DNA from: an uncultured Collinsella sp. | Lineage (GTDB): Bacteria; Actinomycetota; Coriobacteriia; Coriobacteriales; Coriobacteriaceae | NCBI GenBank assembly: GCA_934658705.1 | Contig: CAKUHP010000008.1 | Span: 1-56,596 of the forward strand | Length of the DNA stretch: 56,596 nt | Reading direction: 5' to 3' | Shown here: positions 8,791 through 16,528 of the stretch, piece by piece | Position numbering within the stretch: the stretch's first letter is position 1 | Layout: each line of letters opens with the position of its first letter | Notes under the pieces: generated by a model | Told to the model about the DNA's origin: nothing | Seen by the model: the letters and a program-made list of their open reading frames with translations, nothing else | Databases searched by the model: none | Translations under genes and position numbers: made by a program

Positions 8791-9462
8791 ATGGGTTCCA
8801 TCAAAATCGCTCCGTCTGTCCTTTCGGCCGATATGGCCAACCTCAAGGGCGAGCTCGACAAGATCGCCGGTGCCGACTACGTGCACTTCGACGTTATGGA
8901 CGGCCACTTTACCGGTAACCTCACTTTTGGCGTCGACATCCTCAAGGCTGTCAAGCGCTCCACCGATGTGCCGGTTGACGCGCACCTGATGGTGTCGAAC
9001 CCCGACGAGACGGTCGATTGGTATGCCGACGCCGGTGCCGACATGATCACCGTGCATTACGAGGCCTCCACGCACCTGCACCGCACGCTTACGCATCTGC
9101 AACAGCGCGGCGTCAAGGCCGGAGTGGTCCTCAACCCGGCTACGCCCGTCTGCGTGCTCGAGAGCATTATCGAGGTCGTCGACATGGTGCTGCTGATGAG
9201 CGTGAACCCTGGCTTTGGCGGCCAGAGCTTTATCCCGGGCACCATCGCAAAGCTGCATGAACTTACGGCCATGTGTGAACGCCACGGCGTGTCGCCCCTG
9301 ATCGAGGTCGACGGCGGCATCTCTTCCAAGAACATCGCCGAGGTCGTCAAGGCCGGCGCCAACGTGCTCGTGGCCGGCTCCGCCGTATTTAAGTCCGAAG
9401 ATCCCGCTGCCGAGGTTGCGCTGCTGCAGAAGCTGGGCAACGAGGCCGCACAGGAGGCATAA
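8791..9462 (+). CDS. rpe: Ribulose-phosphate 3-epimerase
   Basis: TIM-barrel enzyme that interconverts ribulose-5-phosphate and xylulose-5-phosphate in the pentose phosphate pathway. Family motifs: APSVLSADMANL, HFDVMDGHF (metal His and catalytic Asp), VDAHLMV, VNPGFGGQ and EVDGGIS. Its 223 residues match the family. It sits between gpsA and a cysteine desulfurase on the same strand with short gaps. Confidence 0.96.
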   Translation: MGSIKIAPSVLSADMANLKGELDKIAGADYVHFDVMDGHFTGNLTFGVDILKAVKRSTDVPVDAHLMVSNPDETVDWYADAGADMITVHYEASTHLHRTLTHLQQRGVKAGVVLNPATPVCVLESIIEVVDMVLLMSVNPGFGGQSFIPGTIAKLHELTAMCERHGVSPLIEVDGGISSKNIAEVVKAGANVLVAGSAVFKSEDPAAEVALLQKLGNEAAQEA

Positions 9463-9468
9463 ACCCTT

Positions 9469-10647
9469 ATGACCGCAGGTCAAAACCGCATACCCGTGAA
9501 TCTTGACTACGCCGCCTCGACGCCCATGCGCGCCGAGGCGCTCCTTGCGCAGCGCGAATACGACGAAAGTGAGCTTGCCGGCGTCAACCCCAATTCGCTG
9601 CACTCGCTCGGTCGCAAGGCCGCCGCGCGCCTGGAAGTCGCCCGTCGCGAGATTGCCCGCAGCTTTGGCGCGCGCGTACGTCCGTCCGAGATTGTCCTGA
9701 CCAACGGCGGCACCGAGGCCAACCAGCTAGCGCTGCTCGGACTTGCCGAGGGCGCTCGCCAGCGCGATCGTAAGCGCGACCGCGTGATCGTGTCCGCCAT
9801 TGAGCACGATTCGATCCTGGACAACCTGCCGCTGCTGCGCGCCGCTGGCTTTACCGTCGACCTGGTGCAGCCCTGCCGCGCGGGCTACATTGAGCCCGCG
9901 GCACTTACCGAGCTGCTGGGCGACGACGTGGCGCTCGTGAGCATTATGGTCGCCAACAACGAGACCGGCGTGGTGCAGCCCATCCTTGAGCTTGCCACAG
10001 CCGCACACGCTGCCGGCGCCCTGTTCCATACCGATGCCATCCAGGGCTATCTGCATATTCCGCTCGATGTCACCGAGCTGGGCGTCGATGCCATGACCGT
10101 TGCGGCCCATAAGATCGGCGGCCCCGTGGCCTCTGGTGCGCTCTACCTTAAGAGCCGCACGCCCCTGCGTCCGCGCATCTTTGGCGGCGGACAGGAAGCC
10201 GGACGTCGCGCCGGTACGCAAGACCTGCGCACGCAGCTGGCCTTTGCCGCCGCCGTATCTGTGTTGGCGCCCAACGTGGCCCAGGAGTGCGCGACGCTAC
10301 AGGCCCTGTCTGACAAACTCTACGCCACGCTCACGGCCCATCCGCGTATCCACGCCACGATGGGCGACTATGCGCAGGCCAATCGCCTGCCGGGTATGGT
10401 TTCGATCTACGTCGACGGCATGGACTCCGAGGAGCTCATCATTAAGCTCGACGCCGCAGGTTTTGAGGTCTCGGCTGGCTCGGCCTGCTCGAGCGGCAGC
10501 ATGGACCCGAGCCACGTGCTCAGCGCCATGGGCATCGGCCGCGAGCAGGCACTGGGCGCGCTGCGCATCTCGTTCGATGACCGCGTAAACCCTGCTGACC
10601 TGGATGAGTTCGCCCAGGCGCTGCTCTCGATCGTGGGTGCCGCATGA
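9469..10647 (+). CDS. Cysteine desulfurase, NifS/IscS family
   Basis: PLP enzyme that removes sulfur from cysteine for iron-sulfur clusters or thiolated cofactors. Visible hallmarks: LDYAASTPM at the N-terminus, GGTEANQLAL, the PLP region HTDAIQG and VAAHKIGGP (Schiff-base Lys), and the catalytic loop SAGSACSSGSMDPSHVL. Length is 392 residues. No IscU or MnmA is adjacent, so the sulfur acceptor is unknown. The stop overlaps the next start as ATGA. Confidence 0.92.
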   Translation: MTAGQNRIPVNLDYAASTPMRAEALLAQREYDESELAGVNPNSLHSLGRKAAARLEVARREIARSFGARVRPSEIVLTNGGTEANQLALLGLAEGARQRDRKRDRVIVSAIEHDSILDNLPLLRAAGFTVDLVQPCRAGYIEPAALTELLGDDVALVSIMVANNETGVVQPILELATAAHAAGALFHTDAIQGYLHIPLDVTELGVDAMTVAAHKIGGPVASGALYLKSRTPLRPRIFGGGQEAGRRAGTQDLRTQLAFAAAVSVLAPNVAQECATLQALSDKLYATLTAHPRIHATMGDYAQANRLPGMVSIYVDGMDSEELIIKLDAAGFEVSAGSACSSGSMDPSHVLSAMGIGREQALGALRISFDDRVNPADLDEFAQALLSIVGAA

Positions 10648-11453
10648 TCGTTTCCGAGCTTGAACGCGCGCTGCTGGCGCGCTATCCCAAGACGGATGCC
10701 GAGGGATGGGACCACGTAGGCCTGTCCGTTGGAGATCCCGCTGCCGAGATCACCGGCGTTGCCTGCGCGCTCGATGCGACCGAAGCTAACGTGCACCGCG
10801 CTCTTGAGGCCGGCGCCAACGTACTGCTGACGCATCATCCCATCTACATCAAGGCACCCGAGGCCTTTTGTCCGGCCGATTCCGCGCGTCCCCAGTGCAG
10901 CGCGGCATTGTTCGAGGCAGCCCGTTGCGGCGTGAGCATCATCTCGCTCCACACCAACCTGGACCGCTCACACGACGCACGCGTCTGCCTGAGTGAGCTG
11001 CTAGGTGCTGAGCCCATGAGCTCGCTTGAGCATGTGGACGACCCCGAGGCCTGCGGCCTGGGCGCACTCGCGAACCTCAACGACCCCTGCAGCCTGCGCG
11101 ACCTTGCTGCCCGTGTCGCCACTGCCTTTGGCAGCGACCCGCGCGTGTGGGGCGAAGCCGACCACGTGTGCCGTACTGTCGCAATCCTCGGCGGCTCCCT
11201 GGGCGACTTTGGCGAGCTTGCTATCGCCGCGGGCGCGGATGTTATCGTGACCGGAGAGGCGGGCTACCACGTGGCGCAGGACCTCGCCCTGCGCGGGCTG
11301 CCCGTGATCTTGCTCGGCCACGATCGTTCCGAAGAGCCGTTCGTGGATATCTTGATGAACTCTGCAGTTGACGCCGGGGTCGACCCCCGTCATACGATTA
11401 AAATACTGAACCCTTGCCAATGGTGGACTGTGACAAAAGGAGAGAACTTATGA
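10644..11453 (+). CDS. Nif3-like dinuclear metal centre protein
   Basis: Member of the Nif3/YbgI family (often annotated GTP cyclohydrolase 1 type 2), hexameric proteins with a dinuclear metal site and no settled function. Metal ligands are visible in LLTHHPIYIK, SLHTNLD and a C-terminal GHDRSEEP. The 269 residues match the short form without the inserted PII-like domain found in many Firmicutes homologues. It overlaps its neighbours by ATGA on both sides, so all three genes are translationally coupled. Confidence 0.88.
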   Translation: MIVSELERALLARYPKTDAEGWDHVGLSVGDPAAEITGVACALDATEANVHRALEAGANVLLTHHPIYIKAPEAFCPADSARPQCSAALFEAARCGVSIISLHTNLDRSHDARVCLSELLGAEPMSSLEHVDDPEACGLGALANLNDPCSLRDLAARVATAFGSDPRVWGEADHVCRTVAILGGSLGDFGELAIAAGADVIVTGEAGYHVAQDLALRGLPVILLGHDRSEEPFVDILMNSAVDAGVDPRHTIKILNPCQWWTVTKGENL

Positions 11454-12169
11454 GCGCCGGCGCTACGCTACTCAAGCTGCAACAGATCGATTTGGAGCTC
11501 GCCCGCAACAAGAGCGAACTTGCCAATATGCCGGAGCTCAAGGAGCTCGCTTCCAAGCGCAAGACCTACGTAAAGCTCAAGTCCGAGATGACCAAGCTCT
11601 ACGCCCAGCGCAAGGACCTGGACATTGAGCTCGACGATCTCAACACCACCGAGATCCAGACCAACAACGCCATCGAGGCCGCCAAGAAGCGCCACGTCGA
11701 CGGCTCCGACTACCGCGAGGTGCAGGACCTGGAGAACGAGCTTGCCACCCTGGCCAAGCGTCTGGATAAGATCGAGCACACCCGCAAGGACGTCGTCGTC
11801 GCCCATAAGGAGGCGCTCGACCGCGAGGCTCGCGCGCAGGCCATCATTGCCAAGTTTGAGGAGGGCGTGAAGGCAGACACCAAGGCCGCCCGCGCCAAGG
11901 CCGCCGACCTGCAGGCTCAGATTGATGCCGCAACCAAGGAGCGCACCGCGCTTGCCGCCACGCTGCCGACCGACGTTCTCACCGACTACGAGCGCCTGCT
12001 CAAGCAGTTCCACGGCCTGGCCGTCGAGACCATCCAGGGCAACATCCCCACGGTCTGCCACACCGCGCTGCAGGCGTCGTCCATGAGCGACCTCAACCAC
12101 GACGGTAGCGAGATCACGCACTGCCCGTACTGCCACCGCCTGCTGGTGCTCCCGAGCAAGGAAGCGTAA
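11450..12169 (+). CDS. Coiled-coil protein with C-terminal zinc-ribbon (DUF164 type)
   Basis: A 239-residue protein, mostly long coiled coil (roughly residues 8-175, rich in Lys/Glu/Ala), ending in a zinc-ribbon-like hairpin. This matches the DUF164/CT398 family, usually next to Nif3 genes and of unknown role. The canonical ribbon has two CxxC pairs. Here the second is intact (CPYC, residues 225-228), but the first is reduced to P-T-V-C203-H204. The start at 11450 has AGGAGAG upstream and overlaps the Nif3 stop. Confidence 0.8.
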   Translation: MSAGATLLKLQQIDLELARNKSELANMPELKELASKRKTYVKLKSEMTKLYAQRKDLDIELDDLNTTEIQTNNAIEAAKKRHVDGSDYREVQDLENELATLAKRLDKIEHTRKDVVVAHKEALDREARAQAIIAKFEEGVKADTKAARAKAADLQAQIDAATKERTALAATLPTDVLTDYERLLKQFHGLAVETIQGNIPTVCHTALQASSMSDLNHDGSEITHCPYCHRLLVLPSKEA

Positions 12170-12173
12170 CACG

Positions 12174-13385
12174 ATGGCGGCACCCGACAATCCAATGCAA
12201 CTTGAGGGAAAAACGATCCTGCTGGGTATTACCGGCGGGATCGCCGCCTATAAGTCCTGCAATATCGTGCGCCTGCTGCAAAAGCGCGGCGCCCGCGTAA
12301 AGGTCGTCATGAGCGAACATGCCACGGAATTCGTGGGGCCGCTCACCTTCCGGGCGCTTACCAATGAGCCGGTAGCGGTGGGCCTGTTCGACGATCCCTC
12401 CGACCCCATTCACCACATCTCGCTCGCGCAGGAGCCCGACTTGGTGGTCGTAGCGCCCGCGACGGCCAATATCATCGCCAAGATGGCCAACGGCATTGCC
12501 GATGACCTCATTTCCACGACGCTGCTCGCCACGCCGCGACCCATCGTGATCGCGCCGGCTATGAACAACGACATGTGGAAGGCGGCGGCGACGCAGGCAA
12601 ATATGGCCACGCTGCGCGACCGCGGCGTCCACGTGGTGGGCCCGGGCAGCGGCTATCTTGCCTGCGGCGACGTGGACACGGGGCGCATGAGCGAGCCCGA
12701 GGACATTGTCGAGGCCATCTGCGAAGTACTCGATCCCGCCCCGCAAGACCTGGCGGGTAAGCGAATCGTCATCACGGCCGGTCCCACGCATGAGCCGATC
12801 GATCCGGTGCGCTTTATCGGTAACCGCTCGTCGGGCAAGATGGGCATCGCCCTGGCGGGGGAGGCCGTACGGCGTGGCGCCACGGTCACGCTCGTGCTGG
12901 GACCGACGTCCCTCGACGTGGGTCGCGGTGTTGAGTGCGTACGTGTGCAGACCGCTGCAGAGATGCTCCAGGCGGCGCTCAGCGCCTTCCAGACGGCCGA
13001 TGCGGCCATTTGTGCGGCTGCCGTTGCCGACTACACCCCAGCCGCGCCTGCGGACCACAAGCTCAAAAAGGCCAACGAACGCTTGGATCGAATCGAACTC
13101 GTGGAGACAGTAGATATTCTGGCCGAGCTCTCGCGCCAAAAGGGCGAGCGCCGCGTGATCGGCTTTGCGGCCGAGACCGATAACGTCGTGGAGTACGCTG
13201 AGCGCAAACTGGCCCGCAAGGGCTGCGACGCGATCATCGCCAACGATGTCTCGCGCGCGGATTCTGGCTTTGGAACCGACACTAACAAGGCCTGGATTGT
13301 GAGCACAATGGGTACGCAAGAGCTACCCGTGCTCACAAAACCCCAGCTCGCAGATACAATTTTGGACTTGCTTCAAAATTTGTAA
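12174..13385 (+). CDS. coaBC: Bifunctional phosphopantothenoylcysteine decarboxylase / phosphopantothenate-cysteine ligase
   Basis: Performs two consecutive steps of coenzyme A synthesis. The N-terminal flavoprotein decarboxylase has GITGGIAAYKS, PAMNNDMW and GYLACGDVDTGRM (catalytic Cys). The C-terminal ligase has GPTHEPIDPVRFIGNRSSG, AAVADYTP and NDVSRADSGFG. Length is 403 residues, standard for Dfp. It closes the long plus-strand run that begins with scpA. A run of A/T follows the stop, but no stem is visible before the tRNA promoter. Confidence 0.96.
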   Translation: MAAPDNPMQLEGKTILLGITGGIAAYKSCNIVRLLQKRGARVKVVMSEHATEFVGPLTFRALTNEPVAVGLFDDPSDPIHHISLAQEPDLVVVAPATANIIAKMANGIADDLISTTLLATPRPIVIAPAMNNDMWKAAATQANMATLRDRGVHVVGPGSGYLACGDVDTGRMSEPEDIVEAICEVLDPAPQDLAGKRIVITAGPTHEPIDPVRFIGNRSSGKMGIALAGEAVRRGATVTLVLGPTSLDVGRGVECVRVQTAAEMLQAALSAFQTADAAICAAAVADYTPAAPADHKLKKANERLDRIELVETVDILAELSRQKGERRVIGFAAETDNVVEYAERKLARKGCDAIIANDVSRADSGFGTDTNKAWIVSTMGTQELPVLTKPQLADTILDLLQNL

Positions 13386-13393
13386 AAAAGTTC

Positions 13394-13426
13394 TTGCACA
13401 AGGCCAAAGTTTCGGGTTAATATACT
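13394..13426 (+). promoter_or_regulatory. Probable promoter of tRNA-Pro
   Basis: TTGCAC (13394-13399) could be a -35, followed after 18 bases by TAATAT (13418-13423) within GGGTTAATATACT. The tRNA begins about 43 bases downstream. A GGG run directly in front of the -10 recurs at other promoters in this window. The exact -10 register is uncertain; TTAATA and TATACT overlap it. Confidence 0.5.
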
Positions 13427-13465
13427 TCCTGTTGCGAGCGAGAGCAGAGCAACAAACAAAAGCTT

Positions 13466-13542
<77 letters not shown>

Positions 13543-13551
13543 GAAGTTTGC

Positions 13552-13581
13552 AGGTCAGGCACCTAGTGCCTGACCTTTTTT
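13552..13581 (+). terminator. Rho-independent terminator after tRNA-Pro
   Basis: A perfect 11-bp stem AGGTCAGGCAC / GTGCCTGACCT with loop CTA is followed by six T. It starts 10 bases after the tRNA CCA end. Confidence 0.92.
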
Positions 13582-13652
13582 GTTTTTGAATCAACAGGGT
13601 AAGCAACAAATAATCAACGGCATTCCCGATTGATATCCACCGCGCAACAAAA

Positions 13653-13711
13653 CGTGTACGTCAGCCTCCAAAACCGTCAATTTTTGACATGTTTGGAGGC
13701 TGACGTACACG
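13653..13711. repeat. Perfect 20-bp inverted repeat with nested hairpin
   Basis: The arms at 13653-13672 (CGTGTACGTCAGCCTCCAAA) and 13692-13711 are exact reverse complements. The 19-base centre holds a second small stem, GTCAA (13676-13680) with TTGAC (13684-13688). No T tract follows either side, so it does not look like a terminator. It lies between the tRNA-Pro terminator and the promoter of the next gene. The rest of 13582-13790 shows no ORF or other signal I can support. It looks like a dispersed palindromic (REP/MITE-like) unit, but no second copy is in the window. Confidence 0.8.
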
Positions 13712-13792
13712 AATCCGGAGTCAAGCGCCGCCCAAATCGCCCTCCACATGTCTGGACTCTCTATGGGCGCGCTGGATAGACATCGCCGGAAC

Positions 13793-13801
13793 GGGTATAG
13801 T
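13793..13801 (+). promoter_or_regulatory. GGG-extended -10 before the CDP-alcohol phosphatidyltransferase gene
   Basis: CGGGTATAGT holds a good -10 (TATAGT, 13796-13801) directly after GGG. No convincing -35 is present 16-18 bases upstream. The GTG start lies 36 bases downstream. Confidence 0.5.
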
Positions 13802-13837
13802 ATCGAAAGCTTTGTCGTTTACCAGCGGGGGAGTCCT

Positions 13838-14542
13838 GTGGGCATCAAGAAGAAGATCAAAAAGGAGCTTATCGGCACCTCCGACTACCCGTCGAATAAG
13901 ATCTTTACGATCTCCAATTTCATCACCTTTACGCGCCTGGTCCTCACGCTTGTCTTTCTGTACCTGTTTGTAACGGACAACAACCGCGTCATCGCCATCG
14001 TGATCTATGCCATCGCCGCTTCCACCGACTGGATGGACGGCCAGATCGCCCGCATGACCAAGACCGTCTCGTGGCTCGGCAAGGTCATGGACCCCATCTG
14101 CGACCGCGCGTTGCTGTTTACGGGCGTCCTGGGCCTGGTGGTTCGCGGCGAGCTGCCCATCTGGGTGTGCGTGCTCATCATCGGCCGCGATATCTATCTG
14201 GGCATCGGCACGCTCATCGTGCGCCATTACCACCGTCGCCCCATCGACGTCGTCTTTCCCGGCAAGATCGCCACGGCGCTGCTCATGACCGGCTTTTCGC
14301 TCATGCTGCTGGGCGTTCCCGTCGTCGATGGCTGGAACCTGCTGCCCTCCACGTTTGCGGCGTTCCCGGGCCTTAACGGAAGCGCAGTGCCGCTCGGCAT
14401 CTTCTTTGTCTACGGCGGCGTGATCTTCTCCATGCTCACCGCCATCATCTACACCATCAAGGGTGGGATGGCCATTAAAAATGCCGTCGCCCATCCAGAG
14501 GACGAGGACGTCGACTTTCTCAACCCCGAAATCGAAGACTGA
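13838..14542 (+). CDS. CDP-alcohol phosphatidyltransferase family protein
   Basis: Membrane enzyme that transfers a phosphatidyl group from CDP-diacylglycerol to an alcohol. The family motif DGx2ARx8Gx3Dx3D is complete, running from DGQIAR to GKVMDPICD near residues 67-90. Several hydrophobic helices are visible. It is a second family member next to pgsA at 33130, so cardiolipin or another head group is possible; the substrate cannot be told from sequence. GTG at 13838 is the likely start because GGGGGAG lies 4-5 bases upstream and a promoter sits at 13796. An upstream ATG at 13748 would precede that promoter. Confidence 0.82.
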   Translation: MGIKKKIKKELIGTSDYPSNKIFTISNFITFTRLVLTLVFLYLFVTDNNRVIAIVIYAIAASTDWMDGQIARMTKTVSWLGKVMDPICDRALLFTGVLGLVVRGELPIWVCVLIIGRDIYLGIGTLIVRHYHRRPIDVVFPGKIATALLMTGFSLMLLGVPVVDGWNLLPSTFAAFPGLNGSAVPLGIFFVYGGVIFSMLTAIIYTIKGGMAIKNAVAHPEDEDVDFLNPEIED

Positions 14543-14548
14543 TTCATT

Positions 14549-14558
14549 GGGGTATGAT
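14549..14558 (+). promoter_or_regulatory. GGG-extended -10 before the FHA gene
   Basis: GGGGTATGAT ends 50 bases before the chosen ATG. TATGAT (14553-14558) matches the -10 consensus at 5 of 6 positions; no clear -35 is seen. It suggests that the FHA-MerR pair has its own promoter just after the phosphatidyltransferase stop. Confidence 0.45.
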
Positions 14559-14608
14559 TACGTACGGTTCATTCTTTGCGGCATGCCCGCGTTATGTTAG
14601 GGGTTGTC

Positions 14609-15043
14609 ATGGACAACAAGGTTAACAATATGCCTCAGAACGATAAGACTGCGGACGCCACCTGCGTTTTCCGTGTTCCCTCGAGCGATGTCACCGTTCC
14701 CGACCTTATGGCCAACGTGCGCATCACCGCTCCCGTTCTATCCATCGTCAAGGGCCCGCAGACCGGCGCCGCCTTTGAGCTTGAGGACGACATGACCACG
14801 ATCGGCCGCGATCCGGCAAACGGCATCTTCCTCAACGATATGACGGTGTCGCGCAGCCACGCGCGCATTATTCGTGAGGGGCTCTGCGCTCGCATCGAGG
14901 ACCTGGGCTCGCTCAATGGCACCTGGGTCGACGGTGCTATCGTCAACGCTGCGCCGCTGCACGACGGTTCTTCCGTTCAGATCGGAACGTTCACGCTCAT
15001 CTACCACGAGAGCACGCCGGAGCGCATCGAAACCGGTGAGTAG
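14609..15043 (+). CDS. GarA/OdhI-like FHA-domain protein
   Basis: A 144-residue protein with one FHA phosphothreonine-binding domain (about residues 42-134): TIGRDPANGIFLNDMTVSRS, then H84, and GSLNGTWVDG. Layout and neighbour match actinobacterial GarA/OdhI, small phosphoproteins that control 2-oxoglutarate and glutamate metabolism and are followed by an FtsR-type MerR gene. The N-terminal phosphorylation motif is only partly kept: D-A-T18-C-V-F here against E-T-T-S-V-F in mycobacterial GarA (recalled). The first of the two threonines is therefore Ala. The start at 14609 has AGGGG upstream; ATG 14576 lacks one. Confidence 0.8.
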   Translation: MDNKVNNMPQNDKTADATCVFRVPSSDVTVPDLMANVRITAPVLSIVKGPQTGAAFELEDDMTTIGRDPANGIFLNDMTVSRSHARIIREGLCARIEDLGSLNGTWVDGAIVNAAPLHDGSSVQIGTFTLIYHESTPERIETGE

Positions 15044-15046
15044 GGC

Positions 15047-15931
15047 ATGGCCGAACGCAACTATCTGAGTATCGGCCAAGTCGTCAACCTACTTCGAGGC
15101 GCATACCCCGATCTTTCGAACTCAAAAATCAGATTTCTAGAAGATGAGGGGCTCATCACCCCTCATCGCACGCCTAAGGGATATCGTCAGTATTCCAAGG
15201 AGGACGTTGATCGCCTGGAGGTCATTCTGCATCTGCAGAAGACCCGCTATATGCCGCTCAACGTGATTAAGCAGCGCTTGGAAAACGCAACGGACCTGTC
15301 TACGCTCGCCTACGAGGTTGGCCTGCTGTCCGATGTTCCGCTCAAGACGGAACCCAAGGAGACTAAGCAAAAGCTGCATCCTATCGAGACGATTCCCGAC
15401 ATGCTGGGTGTCGACATCTCGTTTATCCGCTCTTTGGCCGAAAACGACCTTATCCGCATCATCAAGAGCCCGCAGAACCGCGAGCTTGTCGATGGCCGCG
15501 ATTTCCCGATTATCCGTTACTGCTCGGAGCTATCGCGCTTTCACATCGAGCCGCGCAACCTGCGTCAGTACGTATCGTCGGCCAACCGCGAGTCCTCGAT
15601 GTTTGAGCAGGTGCTGGTGAGCATGCTCGGCATGGATACTTCCGATGACGAGCGCGACGCCAAGCTCGAGCGCGCGTTTAAGAAGCTGCACGACCTTACG
15701 GAGGGCGTGCACACCGCGCTGCTCAAGAACCGCGTCTTTGAGTCGCTCAACGCCGTGGTCGAGGATGCCGATATCGATGCGCTCGACGAGGAGATCGCGC
15801 GTTCCGAATCCACCAAGGCCAAAACCGAAGAGGCAAGCACCTCTTCGGTTGCCGCGCGCGAGGAATCGCTCGTGCAGCCGCTTAAGGTTGTCGCGCCTTC
15901 GCATTCCGGCACCGCTACCGTGGGCAAATAA
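15047..15931 (+). CDS. ftsR: MerR-family regulator, FtsR-like
   Basis: A 294-residue regulator with an N-terminal MerR helix-turn-helix (YLSIGQVVNLL, KIRFLEDEGLI, RTPKGYRQYSKEDVDRLEVI). A second winged-helix-like region follows (about residues 105-175). The very polar C-terminus is rich in Glu, Ala and Ser. In corynebacteria and mycobacteria the MerR gene next to the GarA/OdhI gene is FtsR, an activator of ftsZ. The same two-gene order here supports the assignment, which remains inference. It begins 3 bases after the FHA stop. Confidence 0.7.
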   Translation: MAERNYLSIGQVVNLLRGAYPDLSNSKIRFLEDEGLITPHRTPKGYRQYSKEDVDRLEVILHLQKTRYMPLNVIKQRLENATDLSTLAYEVGLLSDVPLKTEPKETKQKLHPIETIPDMLGVDISFIRSLAENDLIRIIKSPQNRELVDGRDFPIIRYCSELSRFHIEPRNLRQYVSSANRESSMFEQVLVSMLGMDTSDDERDAKLERAFKKLHDLTEGVHTALLKNRVFESLNAVVEDADIDALDEEIARSESTKAKTEEASTSSVAAREESLVQPLKVVAPSHSGTATVGK

Positions 15932-15967
15932 CCGCCACCAACCCGGCAAACCATGAAAGGTCACGCA

Positions 15968-16498
15968 ATGTACGACTTCGAATCTCAAATCGTCGACATC
16001 CCCGACTATCCCGAGCCCGGAGTCGTCTTTAAGGACATTACCCCGCTTTTTGGCAACCCCGAGGCCCTCAAGGCCATGACCGATGCGCTGGCCGAGCATT
16101 TTGCCGGCATGGGCATCACCAAGGTCGTCGGCCCCGAGGCCCGTGGCTTTATGGTGGGCGTGCCCGTGGCCGTTGCCCTGGGTGCCGGCTTTGTTCCCGC
16201 ACGTAAACCGGGTAAACTGCCGCGCAAGACGGTGAGCGCGAGCTACGAGCTCGAGTATGGAACCGATTCCATCGAGATCCATGCCGACGCCATCAGCTCT
16301 AAAGATACCGTGTTGATTCTGGACGACTTGGTCGCGACGGGCGGAACCGTCGAGGCAACAGGTAAACTGGTGCGAGATATGGGCGCAAAGCTTGTTGGCT
16401 ACGGTTGTATCCTTGAGCTTGCGTTTCTCAACCCGCGCGAGAAGCTCACGCCGTCTGACGACGATGTTGAGCTCTTTAGCCTGGTGACGGTGGACTAG
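15968..16498 (+). CDS. apt: Adenine phosphoribosyltransferase
   Basis: Salvages adenine to AMP using PRPP. The PRPP loop is VLILDDLVATGGT, and the N-terminal family block IPDYPEPGVVFKDITPLF is present; GPEARGFMVGVPVA and PRKTVSASYELEYG also fit. ATG 15968 is preferred over 15953 because GAAAGG then sits about 8 bases upstream. Length is 176 residues. Confidence 0.95.
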   Translation: MYDFESQIVDIPDYPEPGVVFKDITPLFGNPEALKAMTDALAEHFAGMGITKVVGPEARGFMVGVPVAVALGAGFVPARKPGKLPRKTVSASYELEYGTDSIEIHADAISSKDTVLILDDLVATGGTVEATGKLVRDMGAKLVGYGCILELAFLNPREKLTPSDDDVELFSLVTVD

Positions 16499-16528
16499 CC
16501 GTTACCCTAGTACTGGAAAGGAAGCTTC

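Noticed and set aside
13748..13837. Upstream ATG start for the CDP-alcohol phosphatidyltransferase
   Set aside because: It lies upstream of a good -10 box and lacks a ribosome site; the GTG at 13838 has GGGGGAG at proper distance.
13543..13837. Prophage or integrated element at the tRNA-Pro 3' end
   Set aside because: No integrase, no second copy of the tRNA end and only housekeeping genes follow.
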